Assembly: GCF_905220365.1 (NCBI RefSeq)
Contig: NC_061141.1
Location: forward strand, 4,347,501 to 4,411,500
DNA length: 64,000 bases
From: Vanessa cardui
Lineage: Eukaryota > Arthropoda > Insecta > Lepidoptera > Nymphalidae
Direction: 5' to 3'
The notes under the pieces were generated by a model, which was not told the DNA's origin, did not search any database, and saw only the letters and a program-made list of their open reading frames with translations. Within the stretch, counting starts at the first letter, position 1. Each line of letters begins with the position of its first letter. Made by a program: the position numbers and the translations under genes. Below are positions 9,651-19,383 of the stretch, piece after piece.

Positions 9651-12193
9651 GTAAGTTTGTTTTATCCTTTATAATATTTACTTATTCATATATGTACTCA
9701 CTATAATAATCGTATACAGATAACATTTTTAATTAATTGGAAAAAGTTTCGAGATTTTTGAAATCAAGATATTTTTCGATGCCTCTATATTCTGTAATAT
9801 TGTGTAATCCATGGAGTTCCATGATGTAAAAAGTTCTTCATTCATTTTAATACCACTTAGTGGCGTAGCTAGAAAATAACGACCCTGTGCACAATATTTC
9901 TTATTTGGTATATATAAATTTAAAGGATAATTATTAGTTAAAGAGGGATGGGAAGGAGGGGGTGAGGGCTCGATTCCTTTTCTATGCACCGGGGCCCTAC
10001 CTCACCTACCAACGCCAATGACACAACTCATGGTTAATGGGATAGGAAGAATAAGCAAATAGATCGATAATGTTGCATAATGCTCAGATTCACAACTATT
10101 ACACCAATTTCCTCTTGAGACGAAAACGTTCATTAAACTTTATTCTAATCTTTAATGTACTTGAGCATACATAAAAATATAAGGAACACTGTACACCTTG
10201 TAGAGAATTTTCCATGGAAGATTTCGAGATCAAACTCGGTCAGCACTGGGTTTTACTGTGCTTAATTTGTATGATCACGTACTCAGTGGCTCAGTGGTAA
10301 AGGAAAACATCTTGAGGAAACTTGTTTTGAATAAAATGTCTCTTCACTAATCCACGCTAGAGCAATCTGTCTAAGGCAATAATTAGTAATAGCAGTACTA
10401 ACCTAACCTAACCTCTCAGTGTAGTTATGGTACCGAATTTTATATTGTTTGATTACTGTTAGGTACCTGGTTTTTTCGTTATATAACATATCAAATAATT
10501 AAAAGATTATAATGATAGCATTTTAAATGTATGGATGTTATGAAGTGAAACTGTGACTTAAAAGTGTTCTCATGTTCTAATTTACAATTGCTATTTTCAA
10601 TGCTTGCATTCTTGTCACCATTCCGCGCAGACAAGATTTATACAGTAACCATTTTCAATTCATTCATAATTGTTATGTTAATAAAATATTTGACGACCTC
10701 CGTGGTCGAGGAGTGTGTACACCGATTTTCATGGGTGCGCCACTACGAGGTCCCGGGTTCGATTCCCGGTCGAGTCGATGTTGAATGTTCATTAGTTTTC
10801 TATGTCGTCTTGGGTCTGGGTGTTAGTGTTACCGTCGTTACTTCTAATTTTCCATAACACACGTGCTTTAGCTACTTACATTGGGATCAGAGTAATATGT
10901 GTTATTGTCCAATATTTAAATAAGCTTGTCGTAAAATAGCATCATCCTCCTGTCCTCATCCCTTATAAAATATAATATTATTAATTATAAATATTAATTA
11001 ATTTATTTTTGTCAAACAAAGACTAAATGTTATACTTAACAGACAATGATATTATTAATGTAATTTCAGCCACGTGTATAAGCTGTTATTATTGCAACAG
11101 CGCTAACAACACCGCCTGTTTGGACGTCAATATGTACGAAGACGAGATCAGGGCACGGCTCATTCCGATCGTGAAGTGCGATACTGCTATACCAAGTTCC
11201 ATAGCCCCGAGTTTCTTTTGCAGGAAAATCGTTCAAACTAGTAAGTATATTTGTTAATGTTTTGTTACTATCTGATTTCAATTGCAGCCATTTTAAATGA
11301 AGTCTCGTGCGCGGGAGATTTTGGTGATCAGGCGTGTGTTACGTTACATACGCTTTATGATACATAGCATCATTAAAAAGGTATGACGACCTCCAAAGTC
11401 GAGTAGTACGTAGACCGATATTCATGGGTACACCACTTAGCGGACTGGGTTCGTTTCCCGGCCGAGTCGATGTAGAAAAAACTTCATTAGTTTTCTATGT
11501 TGTCTTGGGTCTGGGTGTTTATGGTACCGTCGTTACTCCTGATTTTCCATAACACAAGTGCTTTAGCTACTTACATTGGGATCAGAGTAATGTATGTGAT
11601 ATTGTCCAATATTTATTTATATACTGTTATTATTTATCTTAAAAGGGATTATATGATACTCACATGATGGTGCCTTATCCTGTTAACTTTCCTTATCAGA
11701 AATACTATTAAATTTCAATTTTTGGTGAATCAAATCATTGGAGTCGCATTTGTAATAATTTTATTTTATTTACTGGAGAAATGAAGATATAGTAATATAA
11801 AAATATAGTTAAAATAGCATAACCTAAATAGCAAAAGAGGAGTAGGTCTTCAAATAAAAGTCTTCCTATACATTTGACACAAAAATTAAACTCGCAAATA
11901 ATAAGCATAAGGGATTTGCTGATGATCATTAAATAAAGGATATTAATAAAGATGTATTTTTCTAAATCATTCTTTCAGTTTTCCATCCTCACCGCGATTC
12001 CGAAGTACGCGTCACCCGAGGATGTGGGTGGGTGCGTGATGAAAGAGATTGCTACAAGGACGACAACAGTGACCATCTGGGCACCGTTTGTCAGTGCTTC
12101 AACGACCTCTGCAACAGCAGCGATACCGTTGACCCTGCTGGCATGACCATCTTATTTATGGTGTTAGCGGTAACTTTACATTTCTGGCGTTAA
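9590..12193 (+). CDS. Ly6/uPAR-like (quiver/sleepless-type) GPI-anchored protein
   Basis: Joining 9590-9650, 11070-11240 and 11979-12193 gives 148 residues; both introns are GT-AG and phase 1. Residues 1-22 form a signal peptide (SLVILLSLVYK core). The mature part has the Ly6 cysteine pattern: C26-YY-C29, C37, C57, C71, C93, C102, C115, C117, C122, ending in CQCFNDLCN, the diagnostic Ly6 close. CRKIVQ and VTRGCGWV are typical of insect members. Residues 133-147 are hydrophobic with no polar tail beyond W147-R148, which suggests a GPI-anchor signal. Insect relatives modulate channels, sleep, septate junctions or tracheal barriers; the exact orthologue cannot be told. An acceptor-like TTCCAG just before the ATG (9582-9587) suggests an upstream non-coding exon that I did not find. 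It is convergent with capa. Confidence 0.88.
9858..10020 (+). mobile_element. hAT-like non-autonomous element, family J copy 2
   Basis: Starts TAGTGGCGTAGCTAG and ends CACCTACCAACGCCAATG, sharing TTTCTTATTTGGTAT, TTAAAGAGGG and TATGCACCGGGGCCC with copy 1. It lies in intron 1 of the Ly6 gene. Confidence 0.65.
10255..10335 (+). repeat. SINE family A, small degenerate fragment
   Basis: Weak match to the body block: GTGCTTAATTTGTATGAT and GGTAAAGGAAAACATCTTGAGGAAAC. It sits in intron 1 of the Ly6 gene. A three-unit TAACC run lies just downstream (10397-10412). Confidence 0.5.
10598..10680 (+). repeat. LINE 3'-end fragment, family H
   Basis: Matches two longer copies at 23660-23815 and 25140-25305 over GCATTCTTG, CACCATTCCGCGC and CAAGATTTATACAGTAAC. 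Confidence 0.6.
10691..10925 (+). mobile_element. SINE family C copy 3
   Basis: tRNA-like head with TGGTCGAGGAG and B box GGTTCGATTCC, then the GGGTCTGGGTG and CTTACATTGGGATCAGAG blocks. It is located in intron 1 of the Ly6 gene, sense orientation. Confidence 0.85.
11070..11240 (+). CDS. Ly6 gene, coding exon 2
   Basis: Acceptor TAATTTCAG|CC and donor AACTA|GTAAGT give 57 codons' worth of sequence, phase 1 on both sides. It carries the first Ly6 cysteines (CISCYYCNS) and ends at CRKIVQT. Confidence 0.88.
11383..11635 (+). mobile_element. SINE family C copy 4
   Basis: Head GACGACCTCCAAAGTCGAG and decayed B box GGTTCGTTTCCCGG, body TCTTGGGTCTGGGTG, and end ATTTATTTATATA. It lies in intron 2 of the Ly6 gene. 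Confidence 0.85.
11979..12193 (+). CDS. Ly6 gene, coding exon 3 and stop
   Basis: Acceptor TTCTTTCAG|TT; the frame continues as IFHPHRDSEV, VTRGCGWVRD, CYKDDNSDH, then CQCFNDLCN and the C-terminal hydrophobic tail, ending at TAA 12191-12193. No AATAAA is obvious in the next 250 bases. Confidence 0.88.
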
Positions 12194-13380
12194 TAACTGT
12201 TGCAGCTGAAGAAGAAAAGAAGATGACTCAATGAAATGATACAATGGGATGAGACGGCCACGCAAATCCAAATCACAGCTATCCTAATTTAAATAGGGTA
12301 GACCTTTCTATGATGCTTTGTTCTGAGGATGTAATACGTCCATTTAATTTATGTACCTCTGCACTTGTCAATTGTATCAACTAAATATAACTTCTCAATT
12401 GGACCGGTTAATGTGAAAAAGATAAAAAAATAGTTCGTGTTTTCAAATTTTTGTATCGATAAAAAGTAATATTTAGCAGCATTTTTTATAAGTTTTACGT
12501 GTTTCATTGATACGGAAAGTTAATTCTCCCTTAATATAGACTTCATGATAATATTTGCGCTGTTTCATGGATCACTACGAAAGGTGGCATTTATAGTTAT
12601 GTATGTTTTTTTTTGTAAACAACTTTATAATAGCTGCCTGTAGATGGCGCTTCAGCACTTAATTTTCTCCTAGTATCAAGTGCAATCTACTATCATGATA
12701 AATGGCACGTAATGTGTACGTATGAGTATGCTAAGTTTTACTGAAGTGAATATGTTATTTTAATTAGGATAAGTAATTAATTTTACGTAAGTAATTTCTT
12801 TGAGTATCTTTAATCTTAAATTATTATAGAATGACATATTAATGAGTCCTCACAAAGTTGGAATTTAAGTCCTCCAGGCCCTGGAACAACACAGGACTGG
12901 AATCCCTAATTATTATGTTGCAAATTAATTTGAACATTATCATTTAGCCAATCAGGTTTGTTAATAACATTTACTCTTTATATCGGTAACTGTTAAGACA
13001 GTAATTAGTAATATTATCATAATTTGACTATATCTAGATATCTTAACATGTATAAAATTAGTAACTCGTCAGAATCTCTTCGAGTCGAGCCCCCAAGGTA
13101 ATTGTCCCGTCGCGTACCTAAATCCGGCATTGACTACTGCACTAAGCAAATTTATTCAAGTGATAGATAGTAACTTCTTTAATAGACAATTAATTATAAA
13201 ACAGCATTAGAAGTGTTAACAGGAGAATATCAAATGAATAAAGTGAGCTAAATAACTCTAACAATTTCAAGTGTATTTTGGTTTATCTGTTTTCTTATTA
13301 AAAATGATTAAAAATATAAAAATGAACAATGTATTTGTATACTCAAATATATGAGTATTATGCTGTGAATAACGGTTTAT
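12194..13380. other. 3' flank of the Ly6 gene and AT-rich intergenic DNA
   Basis: The first few hundred bases should be the Ly6 3'UTR. Nothing else is recognised. Confidence 0.4.
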
Positions 13381-13622
13381 TATTTACTAGCGATTCTACT
13401 AAATATACTACAGAATTTGTTTACTTCCGACATGACATTAAAAACTTCTAAAATGATCAGTGTTTCTTTACTATATTGTCTATGTATTACATACAAAAAA
13501 CCTTCCTCTCGAATCACTCTATTGAAAAAACCGCATCAAAATCCGTCGCTTAGTTTTAAAGATTTAAGCATACAAAGGGATATAAGGACAGAGAAAGCGA
13601 CTTTGTTTTACACTATGTAGTG
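13381..13622 (+). repeat. interspersed repeat, family D copy 1
   Basis: ACTAGCGATTCTACT start, then TCAGTGTTTCTTTACTATA, CGAATCACTCTATTGAAAAA, CCGCATCAAAATCCGTCGC and the end GACTTTGTTTTACACTATGT. Copies also lie at 18003-18268 (+) and 24194-24422 (-). The 67-codon ORF it contains is a by-product. Confidence 0.75.
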
Positions 13623-14410
13623 ATTACATTAATCTTTATCACTTAAATGTATTTAAATACATCTGCATTCAACCGTAAATAACCTAATAGACCTAAAATA
13701 GTTTTAACACGAAATAGGACGTCACCCGATTCTATTGATACCCCAAATTAAGAGAGGATAAACAGTGTTGTACAAGCAGTTATCCCAATTGGAAATGAAA
13801 CGAAAACTTAATCCATTTAAACTAGGTCTTCGGGCTTAACCCTAAAATACAGTGATCAGTAACGGTGGTCATGGAAAGCCCTTTTAGGGTCCCGTGCACA
13901 CGGCGCTGTATTTGCACTTTACGTATTTAATTAAACAAGAGATGGCGTCGCAGTGTTGGCGAACGAGTAAGTTAATATTCTGCGACCCTATTTAATATAT
14001 TACGAACTCCTTCGATTTAAAACTATTTGCTACGTTTAAAATGCATTTGTACAAACGCATCGCCTATTTAATAATTTCTCAGATAATATTTTAAAATAAA
14101 TATTGAAAACACAGCAGCTACGACGATTTACAGTGTTTATCGTTCGACATTAAAATAAAATTAAAAACAAAAAACTTTGTTGTTATTTTTAAATGTTTAT
14201 TTGTAAATTTATTACCAGATAAATCTCATAAAATAAACTTGTTAACTAAGGTTGATTACAGTTAAAAAAAAATGATCAATCTCCCGCTTGCAGTGGAACC
14301 ACCCAAGCGTATAGAAGACATATTTAAACGACGCAACTGTGCAAATTACAATTCGTTTTATTTAAATACCCATCAGCAACAACAACAGCAATGTTAATTA
14401 TTTTTATAGA

Positions 14411-14723
14411 TTATTTAAAGAAGCTGAGATGGCCCAGTGGTTAAAACGCGTGCATCTTAACCGATGATTGCGGGTTCAAACCAGGCAAGCTCCACTATAT
14501 ATATGTGCTTAATTTGTGTTTATAATTCATTCGGCGGTGAAGGAAATGTCGTGAGGAAACCTGCATGTATCTAATTTCATCGAAATTCTGCCACATGTGC
14601 ATTCCACCAACCCGCATTGGAACAGCGTGGTGGAATATGTTCTAAACCATCTTTGGAAGAGGAGGCCTTATCTTAGCAGTGGGAAATGTGCAGGCTGTTA
14701 CTACTACTTACTTATTTAAAGAA
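14411..14723 (+). mobile_element. SINE family A copy with 12-bp target-site duplication
   Basis: The SINE body is 14423-14711, between exact TTATTTAAAGAA repeats at 14411-14422 and 14712-14723. The head contains A-box-like TGGCCCAGTGG and B box GGGTTCAAACC. The tail is of the ACTT type, degraded. Confidence 0.9.
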
Positions 14724-16240
14724 CATCTTAAATATTAAAATATTAATTCATGACTAAACTACTTTTACATTTATTACATTAACACACACACTTAATATTA
14801 AGCAGAGATCTTTGCCCAAAAGTGGAACACTGACGAATTTATACTTTTTTTTAATAATATTCCATTTGAGCACAACATCCAAATAAACACTTTTATATTT
14901 AATGTATATATAATAAAAGTAGACTTTACTGATAACATTTGTCTTTAAATTAAATAAAAAAGATTACAATGGGGAAATAAACATTATGTAACATGGCATT
15001 TGGTGTATGCAGAGGAGCAGAGTTTGATGGATTACATTGACGCTTCCGAGTATTAAAGTAATACCTATAAGTAACATGGACAGCCCTCATTTTTTATCGT
15101 TTTCGCTTTCATACTTCACTACATTTTTTCTTTCATATTGAGACATACAAATCAAGAATTAGATAATACTTTGACATCCTGACAGATGACAAGAAGCAAC
15201 TCACCCTTAAAGGTACCTAGGGCACGAAGGTCATCTTAGGACTACTTTGGGACTATGGCGGGAACACGTGGTATCTTCTTTTCCCATTCAATTCCAATCT
15301 TGAATAATAGTTAGGTTTACAAGCTTGGAGACATGCTGCCTTCGTCGTGATTAAGCCTGTAAGAGAACCCCAGAACTCCTGGTCTTCACACCTCATAGAA
15401 GCTAGCCCAAGGATTACTCACGAGAATCGTCGAAGCTAATAAAGTCTTAATTTTTTTATCTATCTAAAAATATATCTAGAAATACTTAGTTAACACACAC
15501 AAAGGGACTAATCTTCAGTTAAAAACTTTTTAAAATTCGAAAATAAAGCTTACTAAACTTAGAACGCTGTGCTATAACTTTTTAATTGAAGCAATATTCA
15601 ATCAGGAAGTTTTAAAATCATATTAAATGTCGCAACGCAGACTTAAAACTCGGTTTCATGTAAAGACCGAGGGCACGTGTATGTCTCTAGGGCATAATGG
15701 TCGATATAATACGTTTTACGTGCACTTTTAACAGGATAGATTCCCAGATATATTTTCAGAAACATAAATATGTTAACTGTACTTATTTTTTATAGGAATT
15801 CTAATAGGTTTCATTAATATTTTTGTATCTTCAATTGTTTTTTTTTTTTAATAAAGAAAAATGAATTTAATTTAAATATTAATAAGGAATAATGTGTAAT
15901 TTAAAGCTTATTTAAAACACGCTCAAGTAAGCTTCATTTTCCCAGTGTCGCTTGAAATATTTTCGTATTACGACATTGTCTTGGTGTATAATCGCTATAG
16001 TTTGTCATTAGGCGTAATTTTCTAAATACAACGTCAGATCAGAGCTGTGCAAAAAGTAATTAGTTTAAAGTGATTTCTAATATGATTTATTATTTGTATA
16101 ATAGATGTCACTGTACCGAAATTAAATCGCGCTAACGTTTGGTATTGTTGTAAATACCAATGTCCGAGAAATGTTTGTGTATTCAGTTCAAAATTAATAA
16201 TGTATATGTGAAGAATAAAGTATCAGTGTAAAAAGTGAAA
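14724..16240. other. AT-rich intergenic DNA, nothing recognised
   Basis: A slightly GC-richer stretch at 15180-15420 has no supported open frame. A T10 run lies at about 15840. Confidence 0.4.
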
Positions 16241-16242
16241 CA

Positions 16243-16536
16243 GCAGAGATGGCCCAGTGGTTAGAACGCATGCATCTTAACCGATGATTGCGGGTTCAAA
16301 CCCAGGCAAGCACCGCTGATTCATGTGCTTAATTTGTCTTTATAATTCATCTCGTGCTCAGCGGTGAAGGAAAACATCGTGAGGAAATCTGCATGTGACA
16401 AATTTCATAGAAATTCTGCCACATTCAACCCGCATTGGAACAGCGTGGTAGAATATGTTCCAAACCTTCTCCTTAAAGGGAGAGGAGGCCTTTAGCCCAG
16501 CAGTGGGAATTTACAGGCTGTTGTTGTTGTTGTTGT
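16243..16536 (+). mobile_element. SINE family A copy, (GTT)n-tail type
   Basis: CAGAGATGGCCCAGTGGTT head, GGGTTCAAACCCAGG B box, and CAGCAGTGGGAATTTACAGG followed by a (GTT)n tail. It belongs with copies at 33628, 37036 and 50984 by tail and by shared body variants such as ATTTGTCTTTATAATTC. Confidence 0.9.
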
Positions 16537-16649
16537 AAATATTGATGAGTTGTACTGCGTTATTCCTGAAGTAAGCTTATGTACGACTGTGCGGGTTGTA
16601 CACTTAGCACATAGTGAGAAATGTCGTAGGTGCCATAGTTAACAAATAT

Positions 16650-17038
16650 AGATTACTAGTAGTCGACCGTTATTCGATCTCGTTTTAAGGCATTGGTTGT
16701 CATGTATCAGGCAAAAAAAAAGTAGCCCATGTCCAGGGTTGCCAATGCCTATTCACCTAATTCCCCAAAAATCTTAGCGAAATTCCCCAAATTGAGAAAA
16801 AAATGTCCCGATTCCCCACAAATTCCCTACACAGAAAAAAAATCATGTTATAGTATGTTTATTTTTCATTTCATTCAACTTGCGATTCCCCGCAATTTGG
16901 GGAATTCCCCACACATTGGCAACGCTGCCCATGTCCTTTCTTTGAGTTCAAGTTTCCTTTTCAAATTCGCTTCAACGGTTCCGTCGTGAAAGAGTGATAG
17001 GCAGACAGAGTAACTTTCACATTTATAATTTTATATAG
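16650..17038 (+). repeat. interspersed repeat family E, split by a hAT MITE
   Basis: Starts near TACTAGTAGTCGACCG and reads CATTGGTTGTCATGTATCAG, GTAGCCCATGTC, then after the insertion CCATGTCCTTTCTTTGAGTT, CGTGAAAGAGTGA and CATTTATAATTTTATATAGA. Other copies lie at 36855-37032 and 50097-50265. Confidence 0.75.
16726..16935. mobile_element. hAT MITE with 8-bp target-site duplication
   Basis: The element at 16734-16927 (194 bp) has terminal inverted repeats CAGGGTTGCCAATG and CAGCGTTGCCAATG (reverse complement of the right end). It is flanked by exact CCCATGTC at 16726-16733 and 16928-16935. The 8-bp duplication and CAGNGTTGCC ends are hAT hallmarks. Removing it restores an uninterrupted family E sequence. 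It is non-autonomous, rich in ATTCCCCA motifs. Confidence 0.88.
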
Positions 17039-17096
17039 ATAATAAACATTTCGAAATCGACTCGGAGATTTTATTTTTTGCCACAGTTTACACTTT

Positions 17097-17335
17097 TTAC
17101 TTGGTGGTAGGGCTTTGTACAAGCCCGTCTGGGTAGGTACCACCTACTCGAAGGGTGAGTGAGCCAGTGTAACTACAGGCACAAGAGATATAAAATCTTA
17201 GTTCCCAAGGTTGGTGGCACATTGACTATGTAAGGAATGGTTAATGTTTCTTACAGCGTCGTTGTCTATGGGTGATGGTGGCCACTTACGATCAGGTGGC
17301 CCATGTGCTCGTCCGCCAACCTATACCATAAAAAA
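17097..17335 (+). repeat. family B repeat with internal deletion
   Basis: Full 5' start TTACTTGGTGGTAGGGCTTTG and 3' A-rich end. The block between CCACCTACTC and GAAGGGTGAGTG (about 50 bp in other copies) is missing. Confidence 0.85.
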
Positions 17336-18000
17336 AAGCTACTTGAATATAGTGGCTCTTAAGATAATAGTTTGTAGGGGACTGCCGGTGTTGTGTCCAT
17401 CACAGAATATAGAATCTCATTGTCCTTAATCATGAAAAATATTCTTCTTAAGTAGTACATCAATGTAAAGTTTATCAATAAACGTTCCTGAGTGACATCT
17501 TCCCGATTAGACGATTTATACATATTTTATGATATAGGAAAAAAACTCTTATCCACGTGCTTGGAACCCGTAAAGTTATGGTTTTCTCATCAGACTATCA
17601 GACTGAGGGACTACACTTGTTATTGGGCGCATTATTTCGCACTTCAATATTTCTTGTATTTGGCCGCTGTGTCCGAAGTCGGTCTGGAATACCTCGTCAT
17701 CAAATATTATGGATTATCTTAAAGATAAATGTATCACAATTACTTGTTTCATTAAGGAAAAGTTGTGGCTAAAATATGGGATCAGATTTATTTACTTATA
17801 ATACTACAAAATAGCACCTCTACCAGTAGTTCTTTTTTACTGTTTTTTATTTAAAAATTCAGAAAATATATCTCTGTATATTTCTTTTTATTTTGTCGCG
17901 ATTATAGCATTACATTAATGAAATGAAATGTCCTGTGGCCAAGTTAATGAGTGTATTTGATTATTTGTTCTCTTTGGTCTTAGAGCCATGTAAATTGGTG
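17336..18000. other. unassigned sequence with overlapping short ORFs
   Basis: Two plus-strand frames at 17492-17722 and 17557-17772 overlap and resemble no known family. I treat them as non-coding. Confidence 0.35.
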
Positions 18001-18002
18001 AT

Positions 18003-18268
18003 CTGCCCCGGCTTCTTACGGGTGCAATTCTGATACTAAATATACTACATTAATAATGACTTTGTATATTGACGATATCACATTGGAAACTTCTAAATTT
18101 ATCAGTGTTTCTTTACTATATTGTACATGTATTTTATAGAAAAACTAACCTCTCAAATCACTCTATCTATTAAAAAAACCGCATCGAAATCTGTTGCGTA
18201 ATTTTAAAGATCGATCACATAGTACAGACGGCGGTAAGTGATTTTGTTTTATACTATGTAATGATGAA
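18003..18268 (+). repeat. interspersed repeat, family D copy 2
   Basis: Starts GCCCCGGCTTCTTACGGGTG and carries TCAGTGTTTCTTTACTATA, AATCACTCTATCTATT and the TTTGTTTTATACTATGTA end. Confidence 0.75.
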
Positions 18269-19059
18269 GATGATTTGAGCAGTAAATAAAAACAACATAC
18301 CTACATTAAAAATATGGAAATAGGTTTTAATTAATCTCTTTAATCAGAATATCGTACTGATGATAAAACATAGCAAACCTATTTCACTGTTCTTAGTATT
18401 TAGTATCTATGTCCGTTCTTGAAACCTACGTTTAAATTAATTTAATTTCATCTCTATCCTCAGGCGAGATAATCCTCCATCGTTGTCGTACTAAAAATAC
18501 CGTAAAAGGTAAATATTTCAGTTGTAAATAATAAACTACTTACTTATATTTATTAATTATAAAAATATGTTTATCGAATTTGTAAAAACTTTTTTGTCTT
18601 TTGGCATTATAGTGCACGATCTGAGACTATTTTATTTTTTAATCTTAAATACTAAATTAAAACAAAACTGTAAGTATCGTTGCATAACTTTATTTAATTT
18701 ATTTATAATATTATAAACAACCACATTATAATTTTTGAATAATCTTTGCAATGCGAAAATAATTTCAAGGATTTAAACATCATAAATCCAACCAGCCTTG
18801 GAAACGATTGTCGCATTGTTAAAAAAAACATACATACACATAATTACAACACTTATTAATAAGAGGTACCTAATCTATTACCGGTTAATTACTTGGCGGT
18901 ATATACGATTCCATTCACTTAAAGAGAATTAAAAAAAATTGACATATGCATTGTAATATTTATGTTCTTTGATTTTTTTTTTATACATTATTGAGTGGAT
19001 AGGTGTAACTATATATTATGTAAGATGAATTAAATTACATAGACATAAGAAATAATACT
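18269..19059. other. AT-rich intergenic DNA between convergent Ly6 and capa genes
   Basis: No exon or repeat family is recognised. Confidence 0.4.
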
Positions 19060-19065
19060 TTTATT
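19060..19065 (-). terminator. candidate capa polyadenylation signal AATAAA
   Basis: TTTATT on the plus strand, i.e. AATAAA in capa orientation, lies 233 nt after the stop codon. Others lie further down (near 18690), so the choice is uncertain. Confidence 0.35.
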
Positions 19066-19297
19066 TATAATCATTTTCGGTATATGTTTTATCTAATTTC
19101 TTTGTAATACAATTATAATATAAGACAAAACAATAAAAGATTTATGGCGATTAATATTACTACAAACAATTACTTAACTAACTTATTATTGCTAAAATTG
19201 TTTAAAAAAAGTTTTTTTCAGAACAAGTGGAATTCATTTCAAATGTTATTTTTAAAAGGAGATACTGTTGCGGAGTTTGGCGTCCATTGTTGCATAA

Positions 19298-19383
19298 TTA
19301 CGTCCGCGATGTTTGCCTTTTTTCGCGAGATTCCTCTTCTAACTGTTCTGGTTCACTTCGTTCCGTATCTTTCTGAGTGACAT
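19298..19383 (-). CDS. capa: capa coding exon 4 (acidic C-terminus, stop)
   Basis: Acceptor TATTCCAG|AT; it reads DVTQKDTERSEPEQLEEES, then REKRQTSRT and TAA at 19300-19298. It joins exon 3 in phase 1. It adds no peptide with an amidation signal. Confidence 0.75.

Noticed and set aside
16243..16315. tRNA gene
   Set aside because: This is the head of SINE family A; the same head plus the same body recurs at least ten times.
17492..17772. overlapping 76- and 71-codon plus-strand ORFs
   Set aside because: Both frames overlap, neither resembles a protein family, and no splice sites frame them.
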